From positions 1-62,756 of the forward strand of contig JADLGB010000054.1 in NCBI GenBank assembly GCA_020849535.1: a stretch of DNA of 62,756 nt. The letters run 5' to 3'. Positions 18,099 through 27,356 of this stretch are shown here, in pieces. Numbering within the stretch: the first letter of the stretch is position 1; each line of letters starts with the position of its first letter. The stretch comes from Candidatus Hydrogenedentota bacterium. GTDB lineage: Bacteria > Hydrogenedentota > Hydrogenedentia > Hydrogenedentales > SLHB01. The notes under the pieces are model-generated. The model ran no database searches. It was not told the DNA's origin and saw only the letters and a list, made by a program, of their open reading frames with translations. Made by a program: the position numbers and the translations under genes.

Positions 18099-18953
18099 GT
18101 GCTGAATACGCCGGTCACCATCATCCAGCCCTCGGACGGCTGGCGCTCGCTTGATCTGCGCGAACTGTGGGATCGCCGCGAGCTGCTCTACTTCTTCGCG
18201 TGGCGCGACCTCAAGGTCCGCTACAAACAGACCCTGTTCGGTGTGTTGTGGGCCGTCGCGGGTCCGCTGGCCAGCATGGTGGTGTTCACGTTTGTCTTCG
18301 ACAAGATGGCCGGCCTTCCTTCCGATGGACTGCCGGGTCCAATCTTCTACCTCAGCGGCCTGGTCATCTGGCGTTACTTCGCCAACGCTCTCAGCGCCGC
18401 AAGCAATAGCCTCGTGGGCAACCAGGCCATCCTCACCAAGGTCTACTTCCCGCGGCTGATCATACCGCTCTCGTCCTGCATCACGGGCCTCGCCGACTTC
18501 CTCATCGCGCTTGGCGTATTGCTCCTCTTGATGGCGTATTACCACGTCTTTCCGGGCATCGCCATGCTACTGCTGCCAGGTCTCCTCCTGCTCGCCATGG
18601 CGGCCGCGCTGGGGTCCGGACTCTTCTTCGCGTCGCTCAACGTGAAGTACCGCGATGTGGGGTACATCCTGCCCTTCTTGCTTCAATTGTGGATGTTCTG
18701 CACGATCATCGTTCCCTACAGCGAAGTCGCCCAGCGCGGTGGCGCGTGGCGCTTTGTCTACGGCCTCAATCCCATGGGCGGGGTGGTGGAGGCCTTTCGC
18801 TGGTGCCTGCTGCGCGGCGCCATGACCGGCCCGGGAAACGCGGACGCGCTTTGGATGTTGCTCGGTACAGGCGTGCCCGTCGCCTTGTTCCTCCTGGCCG
18901 CGGGTCTCCTGTACTTCAAACGCTTGGAGAAGATGTTTGCGGATATTGTGTGA
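18099..18953 (+). CDS. wzm: Polysaccharide ABC exporter permease (Wzm/TagG type)
   Basis: This 284-residue ABC-2 permease has about six membrane helices. The N-terminal block (WDRRELLYFFAWRDLKVRYK, then LFGVLWA) and the C-terminal GLNPMGGVVEAFRW are typical of O-antigen or teichoic-acid exporters. It pairs with the Wzt-like ATPase that begins 18 bases downstream to move an undecaprenyl-linked glycan across the inner membrane. Start is GTG at 18099; an alternative GTG at 18088 runs into a stop. It opens the 13.5-kb polysaccharide locus. Confidence 0.92.
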   Translation: MLNTPVTIIQPSDGWRSLDLRELWDRRELLYFFAWRDLKVRYKQTLFGVLWAVAGPLASMVVFTFVFDKMAGLPSDGLPGPIFYLSGLVIWRYFANALSAASNSLVGNQAILTKVYFPRLIIPLSSCITGLADFLIALGVLLLLMAYYHVFPGIAMLLLPGLLLLAMAAALGSGLFFASLNVKYRDVGYILPFLLQLWMFCTIIVPYSEVAQRGGAWRFVYGLNPMGGVVEAFRWCLLRGAMTGPGNADALWMLLGTGVPVALFLLAAGLLYFKRLEKMFADIV

Positions 18954-18971
18954 CAGATTGGCCAAGCGGGG

Positions 18972-20252
18972 ATGGCGTCCATGAACGGCGAAGCCGCCAT
19001 CCGCGTCGAAGGTATCGGTAAACGCTACCGCCTGGGCCAAACCCTGGATTGGGGCAGGAGTATCCGGCGCGCTTTTGGCAATCCGCCAGCAGACGCCTCC
19101 GGCGAAATTTGGGCCTTGCGCGAGGTGAGTTTCGAGGTGCCGCGCGGGACTGTGCTCGGCATCATCGGCCGGAACGGCGCGGGCAAGAGCACCTTACTCA
19201 AGATCCTCACCCGCGTGACGGAACCCACCACCGGACGTGCCGAACTGCGGGGCCGCGTGGGCTCGCTGCTCGAGGTCGGCACGGGCTTCAACCCCGAACT
19301 GACGGGTCTCGAAAACATCTACCTCAACGGCGCGATCCTGGGGATGCGCAAAGCGGAAATCGGGCGCAAGCTCGAAGAGATAGTCGAATTCTCCGGGGTG
19401 CGCGCATTCCTGGAGACCCCGGTGAAACGCTACTCGAGCGGGATGTTTGTCCGGCTCGCATTCGCGGTCGCCGCTCATCTCGATCCCGAGATTCTGCTGA
19501 TCGATGAAGTACTCGCCGTCGGCGATGCTTCCTTCCAGCGACGCTGTCTCGGCAAGATGGACGAAGTCGCCAAAGGCGGCAGAACGATCCTCTTCGTGAG
19601 TCACAACATGGGCGCCATCCGCCGCTTGTGCCCGCAGTGCCTGTGGTTGGATGGAGGCCGCGTCGCGGCCATGGGCAATACCGAGGATGTCATCGCCCAG
19701 TATTTCGATGCGGTCAATTCCGACTCGCCGCCCTTGGACCCAGATGCCGGCCGCGGCGGACTGCGCATCACGCGTGTGGCGGTGCTCGATGCCCAAGGCG
19801 CGCCATGCCAGTTCTTTGAACCGGGGGACGACGTGACCATTCGTATCCACTATGAGGCATCGCAGCGGATCGTCCGCCCTCAATTGAACCTCAGCGTGTC
19901 TGGAGCTCATGGATTGCTGTTTGGCGCGAACATGGTGCTCGACGATCTCCGTCCGGAGGGCCTCGAAGGGTCCGGAGTCATCGAGTGCACTTTTCAAAAG
20001 ATTCCACTGTTGCCACAGACGTACACGCTGGCCCTCGCGGTATATGACGAAATCGGCGAAGACTATGTTTCGCCGCCCATTCACAACGCCGCCAGTTTTC
20101 AAGTCCAAGGCGATGCCGGGAAACTGAAATATACCGGGGCCATGGCGGACAAGTATGTGGAGAATGTCTACACGATCCGAATCCCATATCAATGGCGCTT
20201 TCCCGACGGCACAATCCGGACTCCCCGGTGGGCAGAGGAAGGGCACCCATGA
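18972..20252 (+). CDS. wzt: Polysaccharide ABC exporter ATPase with C-terminal glycan-binding domain (Wzt type)
   Basis: This is a 426-residue ATPase: nucleotide-binding domain at residues 1-250 with Walker A GRNGAGKST (66-74), signature YSSGM, and Walker B ILLIDEVLAVGD. From about 265 a beta-sandwich follows (SGAHGLLFGANMVLDDL), as in Wzt proteins that recognise the methylated or capped non-reducing end of the O-antigen. Presence of this domain together with methyltransferases in the locus suggests chain-terminus modification sets export (inference). It is co-transcribed with the permease. Confidence 0.93.
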   Translation: MASMNGEAAIRVEGIGKRYRLGQTLDWGRSIRRAFGNPPADASGEIWALREVSFEVPRGTVLGIIGRNGAGKSTLLKILTRVTEPTTGRAELRGRVGSLLEVGTGFNPELTGLENIYLNGAILGMRKAEIGRKLEEIVEFSGVRAFLETPVKRYSSGMFVRLAFAVAAHLDPEILLIDEVLAVGDASFQRRCLGKMDEVAKGGRTILFVSHNMGAIRRLCPQCLWLDGGRVAAMGNTEDVIAQYFDAVNSDSPPLDPDAGRGGLRITRVAVLDAQGAPCQFFEPGDDVTIRIHYEASQRIVRPQLNLSVSGAHGLLFGANMVLDDLRPEGLEGSGVIECTFQKIPLLPQTYTLALAVYDEIGEDYVSPPIHNAASFQVQGDAGKLKYTGAMADKYVENVYTIRIPYQWRFPDGTIRTPRWAEEGHP

Positions 20253-20271
20253 TGCTCAGGAACGGTGGGCG

Positions 20272-21102
20272 ATGAACCGCTTCGTGCGCAGAGAAGTAAG
20301 AGCGAACGTAAGGCAGATCAAAACACACGGCTTTGCCCTCCTGCACCTGCTGTTTGGAAAGCGTCGCACCAGCCAGGACTCCCTCAGCGAGTACTCCCGC
20401 AACTGGGCTGCTCTCGAAGCGCAAGGCGCGGATTTCCAGAACCTATTCGAACCCAAGTTCCCCATGACGCGGTTCAACAAGCCAGTGGCCATGAGCGTCT
20501 ACGAGTGGCGGCGAACGGTCATCACGCATCATCTCGCGCGGTTTATCGAGTCCACAGGCGCCAAGCGAATTCTCGAAATCGGCTCTGGATTTGGATTCAA
20601 CCTGCTCCTGCTCGCGCCGCGTTTCCCGGACCGCCAATTCGTGGGTATCGAACCCACGGACACTGGAGTTCGCATCAGCAAAGCCTGGTTGGCGGAACCT
20701 CCCGGGGAATTCCGAGAAGCCAGTAGTGCCAAACCTCTGCTCAATGTTGAAATCGAGCTGAACGACATCCTCACCATGGACACCGGCGCCTGGCTTGAAA
20801 CGCGAGGCGGGGCCTTCGACTTCGTGTTTACGACGGCCGTGCTGGAACAACTGCACAATGAGATCGACGTGGCGCTTCGGAATATCTTCCGCTTGACCTC
20901 CGGCCATTTCTGCTTCTTCGAGGAATTCCTGGAAGCCAACACGGCCCACTACCTGGACCTTGTGAAATGGGATTACTTCCGGCACTCCTGGGACATCCTC
21001 CACGAATTCGCGGACGTCGAGATCATCGAGCGGTTCATCCCGGAGTACCAGCCCTCATGGCTGAAATACGCGTTTGTCTTCGGGCGGCGCACCTCTTCTT
21101 GA
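20272..21102 (+). CDS. Class I SAM-dependent methyltransferase
   Basis: This 276-residue methyltransferase has motif I ILEIGSGFGFN at about residues 101-111 and the following acidic IEPT. Start is the ATG of MNRFVRREVR, preceded by AGGAAC, 20 bases after the Wzt gene; a longer frame overlapping Wzt is not needed. It is likely a cytoplasmic sugar or lipid-glycan methyltransferase. Its position directly behind Wzt, whose C-terminal domain often reads a methylated chain end, makes terminal-sugar methylation an attractive role (inference). Confidence 0.82.
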   Translation: MNRFVRREVRANVRQIKTHGFALLHLLFGKRRTSQDSLSEYSRNWAALEAQGADFQNLFEPKFPMTRFNKPVAMSVYEWRRTVITHHLARFIESTGAKRILEIGSGFGFNLLLLAPRFPDRQFVGIEPTDTGVRISKAWLAEPPGEFREASSAKPLLNVEIELNDILTMDTGAWLETRGGAFDFVFTTAVLEQLHNEIDVALRNIFRLTSGHFCFFEEFLEANTAHYLDLVKWDYFRHSWDILHEFADVEIIERFIPEYQPSWLKYAFVFGRRTSS

Positions 21103-21146
21103 GTAGTGGGATAGACCTCTTTTCCGGCACTACGGCGTGAACGGGC

Positions 21147-21998
21147 ATGACAGAAACTTCGAACACGGAAAGGCGGCACACAAACGTGACAGTACCCCAA
21201 AAAGTGGTGGCTTGCGTTCTCGCGCGCATGAGTTCGCGACGTCTGCCAGGCAAGGCGCTCGCCCCCGTGGCGGGAGTGCCCATGCTGGAACGCCTGGTCC
21301 ATCGCCTGCGGACGGCGCGCACCGTGGACGAAATCGTCATCTGCACATCGACACGGCCCGACGACCAGGTGTTGTTGGAGAAAGCGGATATTTGGCGCGT
21401 TGGAGGCTACGCGGGCAGCGAAGAAAACGTGCTCTCGCGCATTATGGACGTTGCCGAGCGTTATGCGGCGACACTCGTCCTTCGCGTAACCGGCGATAAT
21501 GTCCTGACCTGCCCGGCGGCCATCGACCGCATGGTACCGCACCATATCGCCAGCGGCGCGGAATATACACGCACCAATAAGCTGCCGCTTGGCGCGACGG
21601 CCGAGGTGTTGTCCGTATCGATTTTGCCCCGGCTGCAATCCTTGCTGCCTCACCCCAATGAAAATCACCTCATGCCATTCGCATACGACCCCACGCACTT
21701 TCATTGCGAGGTCTTGGAAGCGTCGCCCGATGTGATGCGTCCTCATTACAGCCTCACCCTGGACACCCCCGAAGACCTCGCACGGATGGACTGGATTCAC
21801 CGCGAATGCCCCGCAGACAGCGCGGGACCCTCGCTCGAGCGAGTCGTGGCGCTGCTCGACGAGCATCCCGATTTGTGCCGCGTACCGGCCGACGCCCCCA
21901 TTTGCTGGCCCGGTGGCGCCACGATGACCTTTGGTGCGCTTCTCGAATTGATGGACGAGCGCGCCGCCCTGGCCCGTTCCCGCAACGCGACAAGATGA
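21147..21998 (+). CDS. Cytidylyltransferase, SpsF/NeuA-like
   Basis: This 283-residue nucleotidyltransferase starts with the CTP-binding block CVLARMSSRRLPGKAL and then LRVTGDNVLTCP, as in SpsF and acylneuraminate/KDO cytidylyltransferases. It activates an acidic sugar as CMP-sugar for a glycosyltransferase. It sits upstream of a NeuB-like synthase, matching the spsE/spsF and neuB/neuA pairing. The first 14 residues before the core are weakly supported; a GTG at 21186 is an alternative start. The sugar (sialic, legionaminic or other) is not determined. Confidence 0.87.
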   Translation: MTETSNTERRHTNVTVPQKVVACVLARMSSRRLPGKALAPVAGVPMLERLVHRLRTARTVDEIVICTSTRPDDQVLLEKADIWRVGGYAGSEENVLSRIMDVAERYAATLVLRVTGDNVLTCPAAIDRMVPHHIASGAEYTRTNKLPLGATAEVLSVSILPRLQSLLPHPNENHLMPFAYDPTHFHCEVLEASPDVMRPHYSLTLDTPEDLARMDWIHRECPADSAGPSLERVVALLDEHPDLCRVPADAPICWPGGATMTFGALLELMDERAALARSRNATR

Positions 21999-22385
21999 GA
22001 CACACGGACGCGGGGAACGCTCATGTTGCCTTGCCCCAAATGCACCTCTCGCAAAGGCGCCAAGCCGCAGAGAAGATAGAAATCATTAGCCGAATATATC
22101 AATCTCCATCCTTGCCCACGTTCCGTGTTCCTTAGCGCCTCCGCGTCTTGGCGAGAGGAATTCCTCCCTCTGCATTTTCCCCGTGCTCCCCGTGTCCCCG
22201 TGGTGAATCTTCCTTGATTCATCTCGTGGCATTTGCTTCCATCACACCAGGCCCGGAGGGGCCGCTTGCTTGACGCGCGGCGTTGTGCTCTCATGGGGGT
22301 GCCGCCGGCGCAGCCGAACCGGCGCGCAATCCTGTATTCAACGTGCTATGGGGACCTGTGAGAACTGACCAACGGTGGAGAATTT
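21999..22385. repeat. Intergenic region with imperfect inverted repeat
   Basis: The left arm 22045-22072 (CCTCTCGCAAAGGCGCC...) and the right arm 22131-22158 (...GTCTTGGCGAGAGG) match in inverted orientation at about 21 of 28 positions, around an AT-rich 58-base centre. Further on, around 22178-22206, the text CCCGTGTCCCCGTGGTGAA occurs, which resembles a recurring intergenic phrase in environmental genomes. It interrupts the polysaccharide locus between the cytidylyltransferase and synthase genes. No gene is seen in these 387 bases. Function unknown; dispersed element or structured RNA. Confidence 0.6.
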
Positions 22386-23438
22386 ATGGAACTCCTGACG
22401 CTTCGTGCCCGGCCTGTCGGCCCTGGCTATCCTCCCTACATCATCGCCGAGATCGGATCGAACCACAACGGCGACATGAAGCTGTGCCGCCGCCTCGTGG
22501 ACGCCGCGAAGGATGCGGGCGCGGACGCGGTGAAGTTTCAGTCCTGGTCGAAGTCTTCCCTGATTTCCAAGGCGGAGTACGCGCGGCACCCCGAGTACAG
22601 CGATAAGAAGCGACACTTCGGTTCATTGGAAGAAATGGTCGAAGCCTACCAGTTCACGCCTGCTCAGCATCGCGAAATTGCGGCGCACTGCAAAGGTAGC
22701 GGTATTGAATTCCTCTCCAGTGTCTTCTCGCCGGAAGAAGTGGACCTGCTGGAATCGCTCGACGTCCCCGCGCACAAGATCGCTTCCATGGACGTCACAC
22801 ATCACCCCTTGCTGAAGTACGTCGCGCAGACGGGCAAGCCCGTCATGCTTTCAACGGGCATGGCCACCTTGGCCGAAGTCGCCGAAGCCGTGGACATTCT
22901 CCAGGATTCGGGTGCCGGACCGCTCGCGCTTCTGCACTGCGTGGCCCTTTATCCCCCCGAGCACAAGGATGTGCATTTGCTCAATATTCTGACCCTGCGG
23001 CAGACCTTTGATTGCGTATCCGGATTCAGCGATCACACTTCCGGCACGTCCATTGCCCTCGCGGCCATCGCGCTTGGCGCATCGGTTGTGGAAAAGCACT
23101 TCACCTTGGACAAGGAAATGGAGGGATGGGACCACTGGATCTCGGCAGACCCCGCGGAACTCGCCGCCATCGTGCGGGAGGGCCAAGTCATCTTTGACGC
23201 GCTGGGAAGCACGTTGCGAACCGTGTCCGAGGGCGAGCTGCGCAAGCGTCTGCTGTTCCGCCGCTGCATCGTCGCACGCCGCGCATTGCCCAAGGGACAC
23301 CTCATTGCCGAGACCGACCTCGACTACAAACGGCCCGGCACCGGCATCGGACCCAATGAAGCGCGCTACGTCGTTGGCCGCACGCTTGCGGTCGGCGTGG
23401 AGGAGGATCACGAGTTCTCGTGGCCGGATTTCCTTTGA
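22386..23438 (+). CDS. N-acetylneuraminate synthase family protein (NeuB/SpsE-like) with SAF domain
   Basis: This 350-residue nonulosonate synthase-type enzyme condenses phosphoenolpyruvate with a C6 sugar to make a nine-carbon acidic sugar. Family blocks: IIAEIGSNHNGD near the N-terminus, AVKFQ, KIASMD, LSTGMA, GFSDHT and EKHFTLDK. Residues from about 285 form the C-terminal antifreeze-like SAF domain (RRCIVARRALPKG). Together with the SpsF-like cytidylyltransferase it should supply a CMP-nonulosonate. The precursor enzymes (epimerase, dehydratase) are not in the window. GGTGGAG precedes the ATG. Exact product unknown. Confidence 0.9.
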   Translation: MELLTLRARPVGPGYPPYIIAEIGSNHNGDMKLCRRLVDAAKDAGADAVKFQSWSKSSLISKAEYARHPEYSDKKRHFGSLEEMVEAYQFTPAQHREIAAHCKGSGIEFLSSVFSPEEVDLLESLDVPAHKIASMDVTHHPLLKYVAQTGKPVMLSTGMATLAEVAEAVDILQDSGAGPLALLHCVALYPPEHKDVHLLNILTLRQTFDCVSGFSDHTSGTSIALAAIALGASVVEKHFTLDKEMEGWDHWISADPAELAAIVREGQVIFDALGSTLRTVSEGELRKRLLFRRCIVARRALPKGHLIAETDLDYKRPGTGIGPNEARYVVGRTLAVGVEEDHEFSWPDFL

Positions 23439-24313
23439 AAGGATGCCGCTTCGGCGATCCCTGGGGTGCGGCGAAGCGCGTACTTCGCAACTTCCCCCTT
23501 CGTGTGCGCTCACCTCATGGATACCGGTTCTCCTCGTACGATGCGTGGCTGTACGCGCTCGCGAGACATTGGCGTACACCGGAATTGAGCCGCCTTTCCG
23601 CCGATGATGCGTTTATGCTTTGCCGTATCGACCGGCACGAGTTCTACTGGCCATCCGGCGCGAAAGCCGAATCGCTTCCATACGTCTACGCGGAAGTTTT
23701 CGAGCATCCCTTTTTCAACCCTCACGCATACGAGTGGGGTCCCTGCCAAATCCACCGCGGCGACCACGTGCTGGACGCCGGCGCCTGTGAAGGCTTCTTC
23801 TCACTCTACGCGTTGGAGCGCGGCGCTACCGTTTACGCGGTCGAACCGGTGCCCGCGCTCGCGCAGGCGCTCCGGCAAACCTTGGACGCGGCCGCTCTCG
23901 GTGAAGCGCACGTCGTGGCCGGTCTTCTCGGCCGGGCAACCGGCGAAGCGCCGCTCGCCATGGATTCCAGCGACCTATGCATGGCCAAGCGCGCCGACGT
24001 TGCGGAGGGCCCAATGGTTCAAGAATATGCCCTCGACGATCTGGTGGACGAAGGCCGCGTCACCCGCGTAGACTTCCTGAAAGCCGACGTGGAGGGGGCC
24101 GAAGAGGATCTGGTCGCTGGGGCACAACGGACCATCGCGAAGTTCCGTCCCCGAATCTCCCTGGCCGTGTATCATTCGCCGAGCCAGGCGCGCAACGTGC
24201 GCGACTTCTGCTCCGCGACCTTCGCCCGCTACGCCTGGCGGTTTCGGGGGCTCTATGCGTGGGACGAGCAACCACGCCCTTACATGCTCTACGGTTGGCC
24301 GCTCGATCGGTGA
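23420..24313 (+). CDS. FkbM family methyltransferase
   Basis: This 297-residue SAM-dependent O-methyltransferase of the FkbM type is often found in glycan and polyketide loci. Motif I is VLDAGACEGFFSLYAL, then VYAVEPV; the FkbM signature DFLKADVEGAEEDLVAGA follows near residue 220. The GTG start overlaps the preceding synthase gene by 19 bases, so coupled translation is expected. The N-terminal ~95 residues precede the methyltransferase fold and are not recognised. Likely acts on a sugar residue of the surface glycan. Confidence 0.85.
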   Translation: MAGFPLKGCRFGDPWGAAKRVLRNFPLRVRSPHGYRFSSYDAWLYALARHWRTPELSRLSADDAFMLCRIDRHEFYWPSGAKAESLPYVYAEVFEHPFFNPHAYEWGPCQIHRGDHVLDAGACEGFFSLYALERGATVYAVEPVPALAQALRQTLDAAALGEAHVVAGLLGRATGEAPLAMDSSDLCMAKRADVAEGPMVQEYALDDLVDEGRVTRVDFLKADVEGAEEDLVAGAQRTIAKFRPRISLAVYHSPSQARNVRDFCSATFARYAWRFRGLYAWDEQPRPYMLYGWPLDR

Positions 24314-24328
24314 AGGAAGCGCGTTCAC

Positions 24329-26035
24329 ATGCTTGAAAAGGGTCTACAACTCCTGCGAAGCATGCTGTCCCCGGGGTCGCTCATCGGCCGTGCCCTGCGC
24401 GGTAGTGACGGTGACACGCCCTCCCCGTCCAGGCCCGCTTACCACGCAATCCTCGATCGGATGGACGAGGAACTCCACGCCCACCTCGCGAGCCACAGCG
24501 TTCCACGCGGCCCGCGTGTGCTCATGGGACCCTCGTTCAGCATTTACCCGCCGTGCTACATTCACGACCGCCTGCTCACCTGCGCGTTGCGCCTGCGCGG
24601 CGCGGAGATCATTCCGATCTATTGTGATGCCGTGCAATCGGTGGAATGCAATGTGTACGGCGGCCATTGGACCAGCGGCATGTCGTTTGCCCAGGCCTGC
24701 GCGAACTGCGTGCGCAACTCCGAATCGCAATGGGCGCGCCATCCGCGGCCCGCGCTGAAACTTTCGCGCTATCTCGATCCCGGCGACGCCGTCGCCATTG
24801 ACGCAATGATGCACCGCGTGGAACCGGACGCTTGGCACACGTATGAATTGGATGGCCTTCCCTTTGGCGCCTGGGCGCGCGACATCCTTGTGAACAACTA
24901 TCTGGTCGGGGACTACCACCGCATCGCGAACCACGAAACGTTAGGCCGCGCGCACGTGCGCAATCTCCTTTCGCTGTACCGGGCCTACGCGCGAACGCTC
25001 GACGACGTGAAGCCGGACCGTATCGTCTCCAACGACAGCTACTACGGAATGTGGGCCGTGTTGCAGGAATTGGCCAAGCGCCGCTCCATCCCGTTCTACT
25101 CGCACTGGTCGGGCACCCGGCCCAACGCGTGGTGCTACGCGCAGAACGACGCCTCCATGAATCTCGATTTCCGCGCACCGTGGCCCGCCTTTTCCGCACA
25201 ACCGCTGACGGTGGCGCAACGGGCGACTGTTGACGCGTGGCTCGATGGCCGCCGCCAAGGCAAAGGCCTCCTGCTCGATACCGCGAGCATCGGCGCACAT
25301 CAGAGCGAAGCGGCCGATCTGCGCCGCATAGAAGGCAAGCCCAGTGCCCTGCTCACCGCGAACGTCATCTGGGATCTCGCCGCGCTCAACAAGCAAGTCG
25401 TGTTTTCGGGCATGATCGATTGGATCGCCGAGACAGTCCGCTGGTTCGGAGAGCATCCCGAATTCGCGCTGATCGTGAAACCGCATCCCGCCGAAGCAAA
25501 TCCACTCATCCCCGAAACCGTCGAACGTGTCGGCCTTGCCTTGAAGGAACGCGGCGTCCCCATTCCAGAGAATGTAGTCCTGCTCACACCGCTGTCCCGA
25601 TGCTCGGTATACGAACTCTTGCCCATGGCGCGGGCCGTGCTCGTCCACACGTCCACCGTTGGTGTGGAAGCCGCCGCGCGCGGCGTCCCTGTCATCGCCT
25701 CTGCGCGCTCGCCATTTCGCGGATTCGGATTCACCGCCGATCCCGAGTCGCCCGATGCGTACTTCAACGCGGTCGAGGCAGCCCTGATCGGGCAATTCCA
25801 TCTCGAATGCACGGTAATGCGCGACCTCGCCTGCAAATACATCCTCTTCAACATGTTTCATTACTACATGCAGGTGGACCTCATGGACTACACCTTCGGC
25901 GAGATCCCCACACTGCGTGCGACCAGTCTGAACGACATCCTCCCCGGACAACGGCCCTGTTTCGATTACGCGGTTGATTCCATCATGGCGGGACTTCCCA
26001 TCGTGTCTGAAACCCGCTGGCCGCCCCAGAGTTAG
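24329..26035 (+). CDS. Capsule-type glycosyltransferase-like protein
   Basis: The 568-residue protein has no signal peptide. The second half resembles capsule-polysaccharide (KpsC/KpsS-like) or GT-B glycosyltransferases: LIVKPHPAEANP, then VVLLTPLSRCSVYELLPMA and VLVHTSTVGVEAAARGVPVI, the usual donor-site segment. The first half holds a cysteine pair in an unusual CANCVRN context. It follows the FkbM gene after 15 bases and is two bases from the next gene. Glycosyltransferase role is likely, donor and acceptor unknown. Confidence 0.7.
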   Translation: MLEKGLQLLRSMLSPGSLIGRALRGSDGDTPSPSRPAYHAILDRMDEELHAHLASHSVPRGPRVLMGPSFSIYPPCYIHDRLLTCALRLRGAEIIPIYCDAVQSVECNVYGGHWTSGMSFAQACANCVRNSESQWARHPRPALKLSRYLDPGDAVAIDAMMHRVEPDAWHTYELDGLPFGAWARDILVNNYLVGDYHRIANHETLGRAHVRNLLSLYRAYARTLDDVKPDRIVSNDSYYGMWAVLQELAKRRSIPFYSHWSGTRPNAWCYAQNDASMNLDFRAPWPAFSAQPLTVAQRATVDAWLDGRRQGKGLLLDTASIGAHQSEAADLRRIEGKPSALLTANVIWDLAALNKQVVFSGMIDWIAETVRWFGEHPEFALIVKPHPAEANPLIPETVERVGLALKERGVPIPENVVLLTPLSRCSVYELLPMARAVLVHTSTVGVEAAARGVPVIASARSPFRGFGFTADPESPDAYFNAVEAALIGQFHLECTVMRDLACKYILFNMFHYYMQVDLMDYTFGEIPTLRATSLNDILPGQRPCFDYAVDSIMAGLPIVSETRWPPQS

Positions 26036-26037
26036 GA

Positions 26038-27303
26038 ATGCCAACGATGCGCGGAAACATACGCGGTGACAAACGCCCGGTGGTGCTCTACACGTCGCCC
26101 GTACTCCGCCACCCGCCGCGCAGCGGCCCGCAATTGCGCGTGGAAAACACGCTGAAAGCGCTGTCGCGCATCGCCGACGTCCACCTCTTCAGCAGAGTCA
26201 CGCCGGAAGCGATGGGGGAGACCCCCGCGCTCAAATTCTACCAAGGCATCTGCCGCACGGTGCGTCAGGCGCCGTTCACCCAGGATTCGGAATCTCCATT
26301 TCACCGGGCGGCCCGGCAAGTTGCGCAAGGGTTGGGCCTTTCCGAAGACCGTCCCGTAGGCCGCGAAAGCGCGCGTGACTACCGTGCGTTGTTGCGCATG
26401 GCGGAATCCGCCCGCGCGGACGTGATTTGGCTCGGCTACGGCAATCTCTCGTATCCGCTATTGCGCTTCATCAAGGACCATTCTCAGTTTCCGGTCGTGC
26501 TCGATACCGATTCCGTGTGGTCGCGCTACGTGCTGCGCGGGATTCCCTTCGCGCATTCCGAAGAGGACAAGGAGCGCCTGCGGCGCGAAGGCGATGCGAA
26601 GGCCGAAGAAGAGCGCTGGGGCGCCGCACTCGCCGATGTGACTGTGGCTGTGTCGGAGGTCGATGCGGAATACTACCGCGAGTTCGCGCGCGATCCCGCG
26701 CAGGTTCATGTCGTCTCCAATGGGATCGATCTGGATTCGTACGAGCCGGCTCCGAAACCTCCCATGAATATGAAGCGCCCGTGTGTATACCTCGCGGGCA
26801 CCTTCTGGCCGGGCAGTCCCATGGAGCACGCCGCGCGTTGGCTTGTGGATGAGGTGCTTCCCCTCGTGCGTCAGACCCGTCCGGACACGCACGTCTACAT
26901 CCTCGGGAATGGGTCATGCGAAAACTTGTCCGAGTTGCCGCGTGATGGCGTGGATATCTATGGCGAAGTGGAGTCTGTATTGCCGTGGCTGTGCCATGCG
27001 GACGTCGTCTCCGTGCCGCTTCATTTCGAGTCCGGCACGCGTTTCAAAATCCTGGAGGCCGGCGCCTGCCGCAGGGCCGTCGTGTCCACCACACTCGGCG
27101 CGGAAGGTTTGAACGCCACCCATGGAACGGATATCGTGATTGCCGATTCGGCGGAGGCATTCGCGCAGGCGATCCTGGGCATCCTTGGAAACCCGGATAC
27201 AGCGCGGGTGTTGGGCGGGAATCTGCGTGTGAAGGTCGAATCCGAGTTCGGACTCGAAACGCTTGCGCGCCAGGCCGGGTCCGTTCTCGATTATCTCCTG
27301 TAA
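26038..27303 (+). CDS. Glycosyltransferase (GT-B, family 4-like)
   Basis: This is a 421-residue GT-B enzyme. The N-terminal domain starts after a ~15-residue leader with VVLYTSPVLRHPPRSG, and the linker HVVSNGIDLDSYEPAP is typical of family 4 members. The C-terminal part has YLAGTFWPGSPMEHAARWLV and VPLHFESGTRFKILEAGACR, the donor-binding motif with the acidic EAGA. Starts two bases after the preceding stop. Adds a sugar to the growing repeat unit on the cytoplasmic face (inferred from locus). Confidence 0.87.
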   Translation: MPTMRGNIRGDKRPVVLYTSPVLRHPPRSGPQLRVENTLKALSRIADVHLFSRVTPEAMGETPALKFYQGICRTVRQAPFTQDSESPFHRAARQVAQGLGLSEDRPVGRESARDYRALLRMAESARADVIWLGYGNLSYPLLRFIKDHSQFPVVLDTDSVWSRYVLRGIPFAHSEEDKERLRREGDAKAEEERWGAALADVTVAVSEVDAEYYREFARDPAQVHVVSNGIDLDSYEPAPKPPMNMKRPCVYLAGTFWPGSPMEHAARWLVDEVLPLVRQTRPDTHVYILGNGSCENLSELPRDGVDIYGEVESVLPWLCHADVVSVPLHFESGTRFKILEAGACRRAVVSTTLGAEGLNATHGTDIVIADSAEAFAQAILGILGNPDTARVLGGNLRVKVESEFGLETLARQAGSVLDYLL

Positions 27304-27356
27304 GCAGCGCTCCCCGAATCGGAAGTACGATCGCACGACCCGAAGGAGTATCAGGC

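Noticed and set aside
16590..18545. Open minus-strand frame of about 650 codons across the acyl reductase, aldo/keto reductase and permease genes
   Set aside because: It is antisense to three recognised genes, has no ribosome site or family motif, and is a product of GC-rich codon bias.
23420..23438. Overlap of NeuB-like and FkbM genes as a frameshift
   Set aside because: Both genes have complete domains at expected length; the 19-base overlap is ordinary translational coupling.
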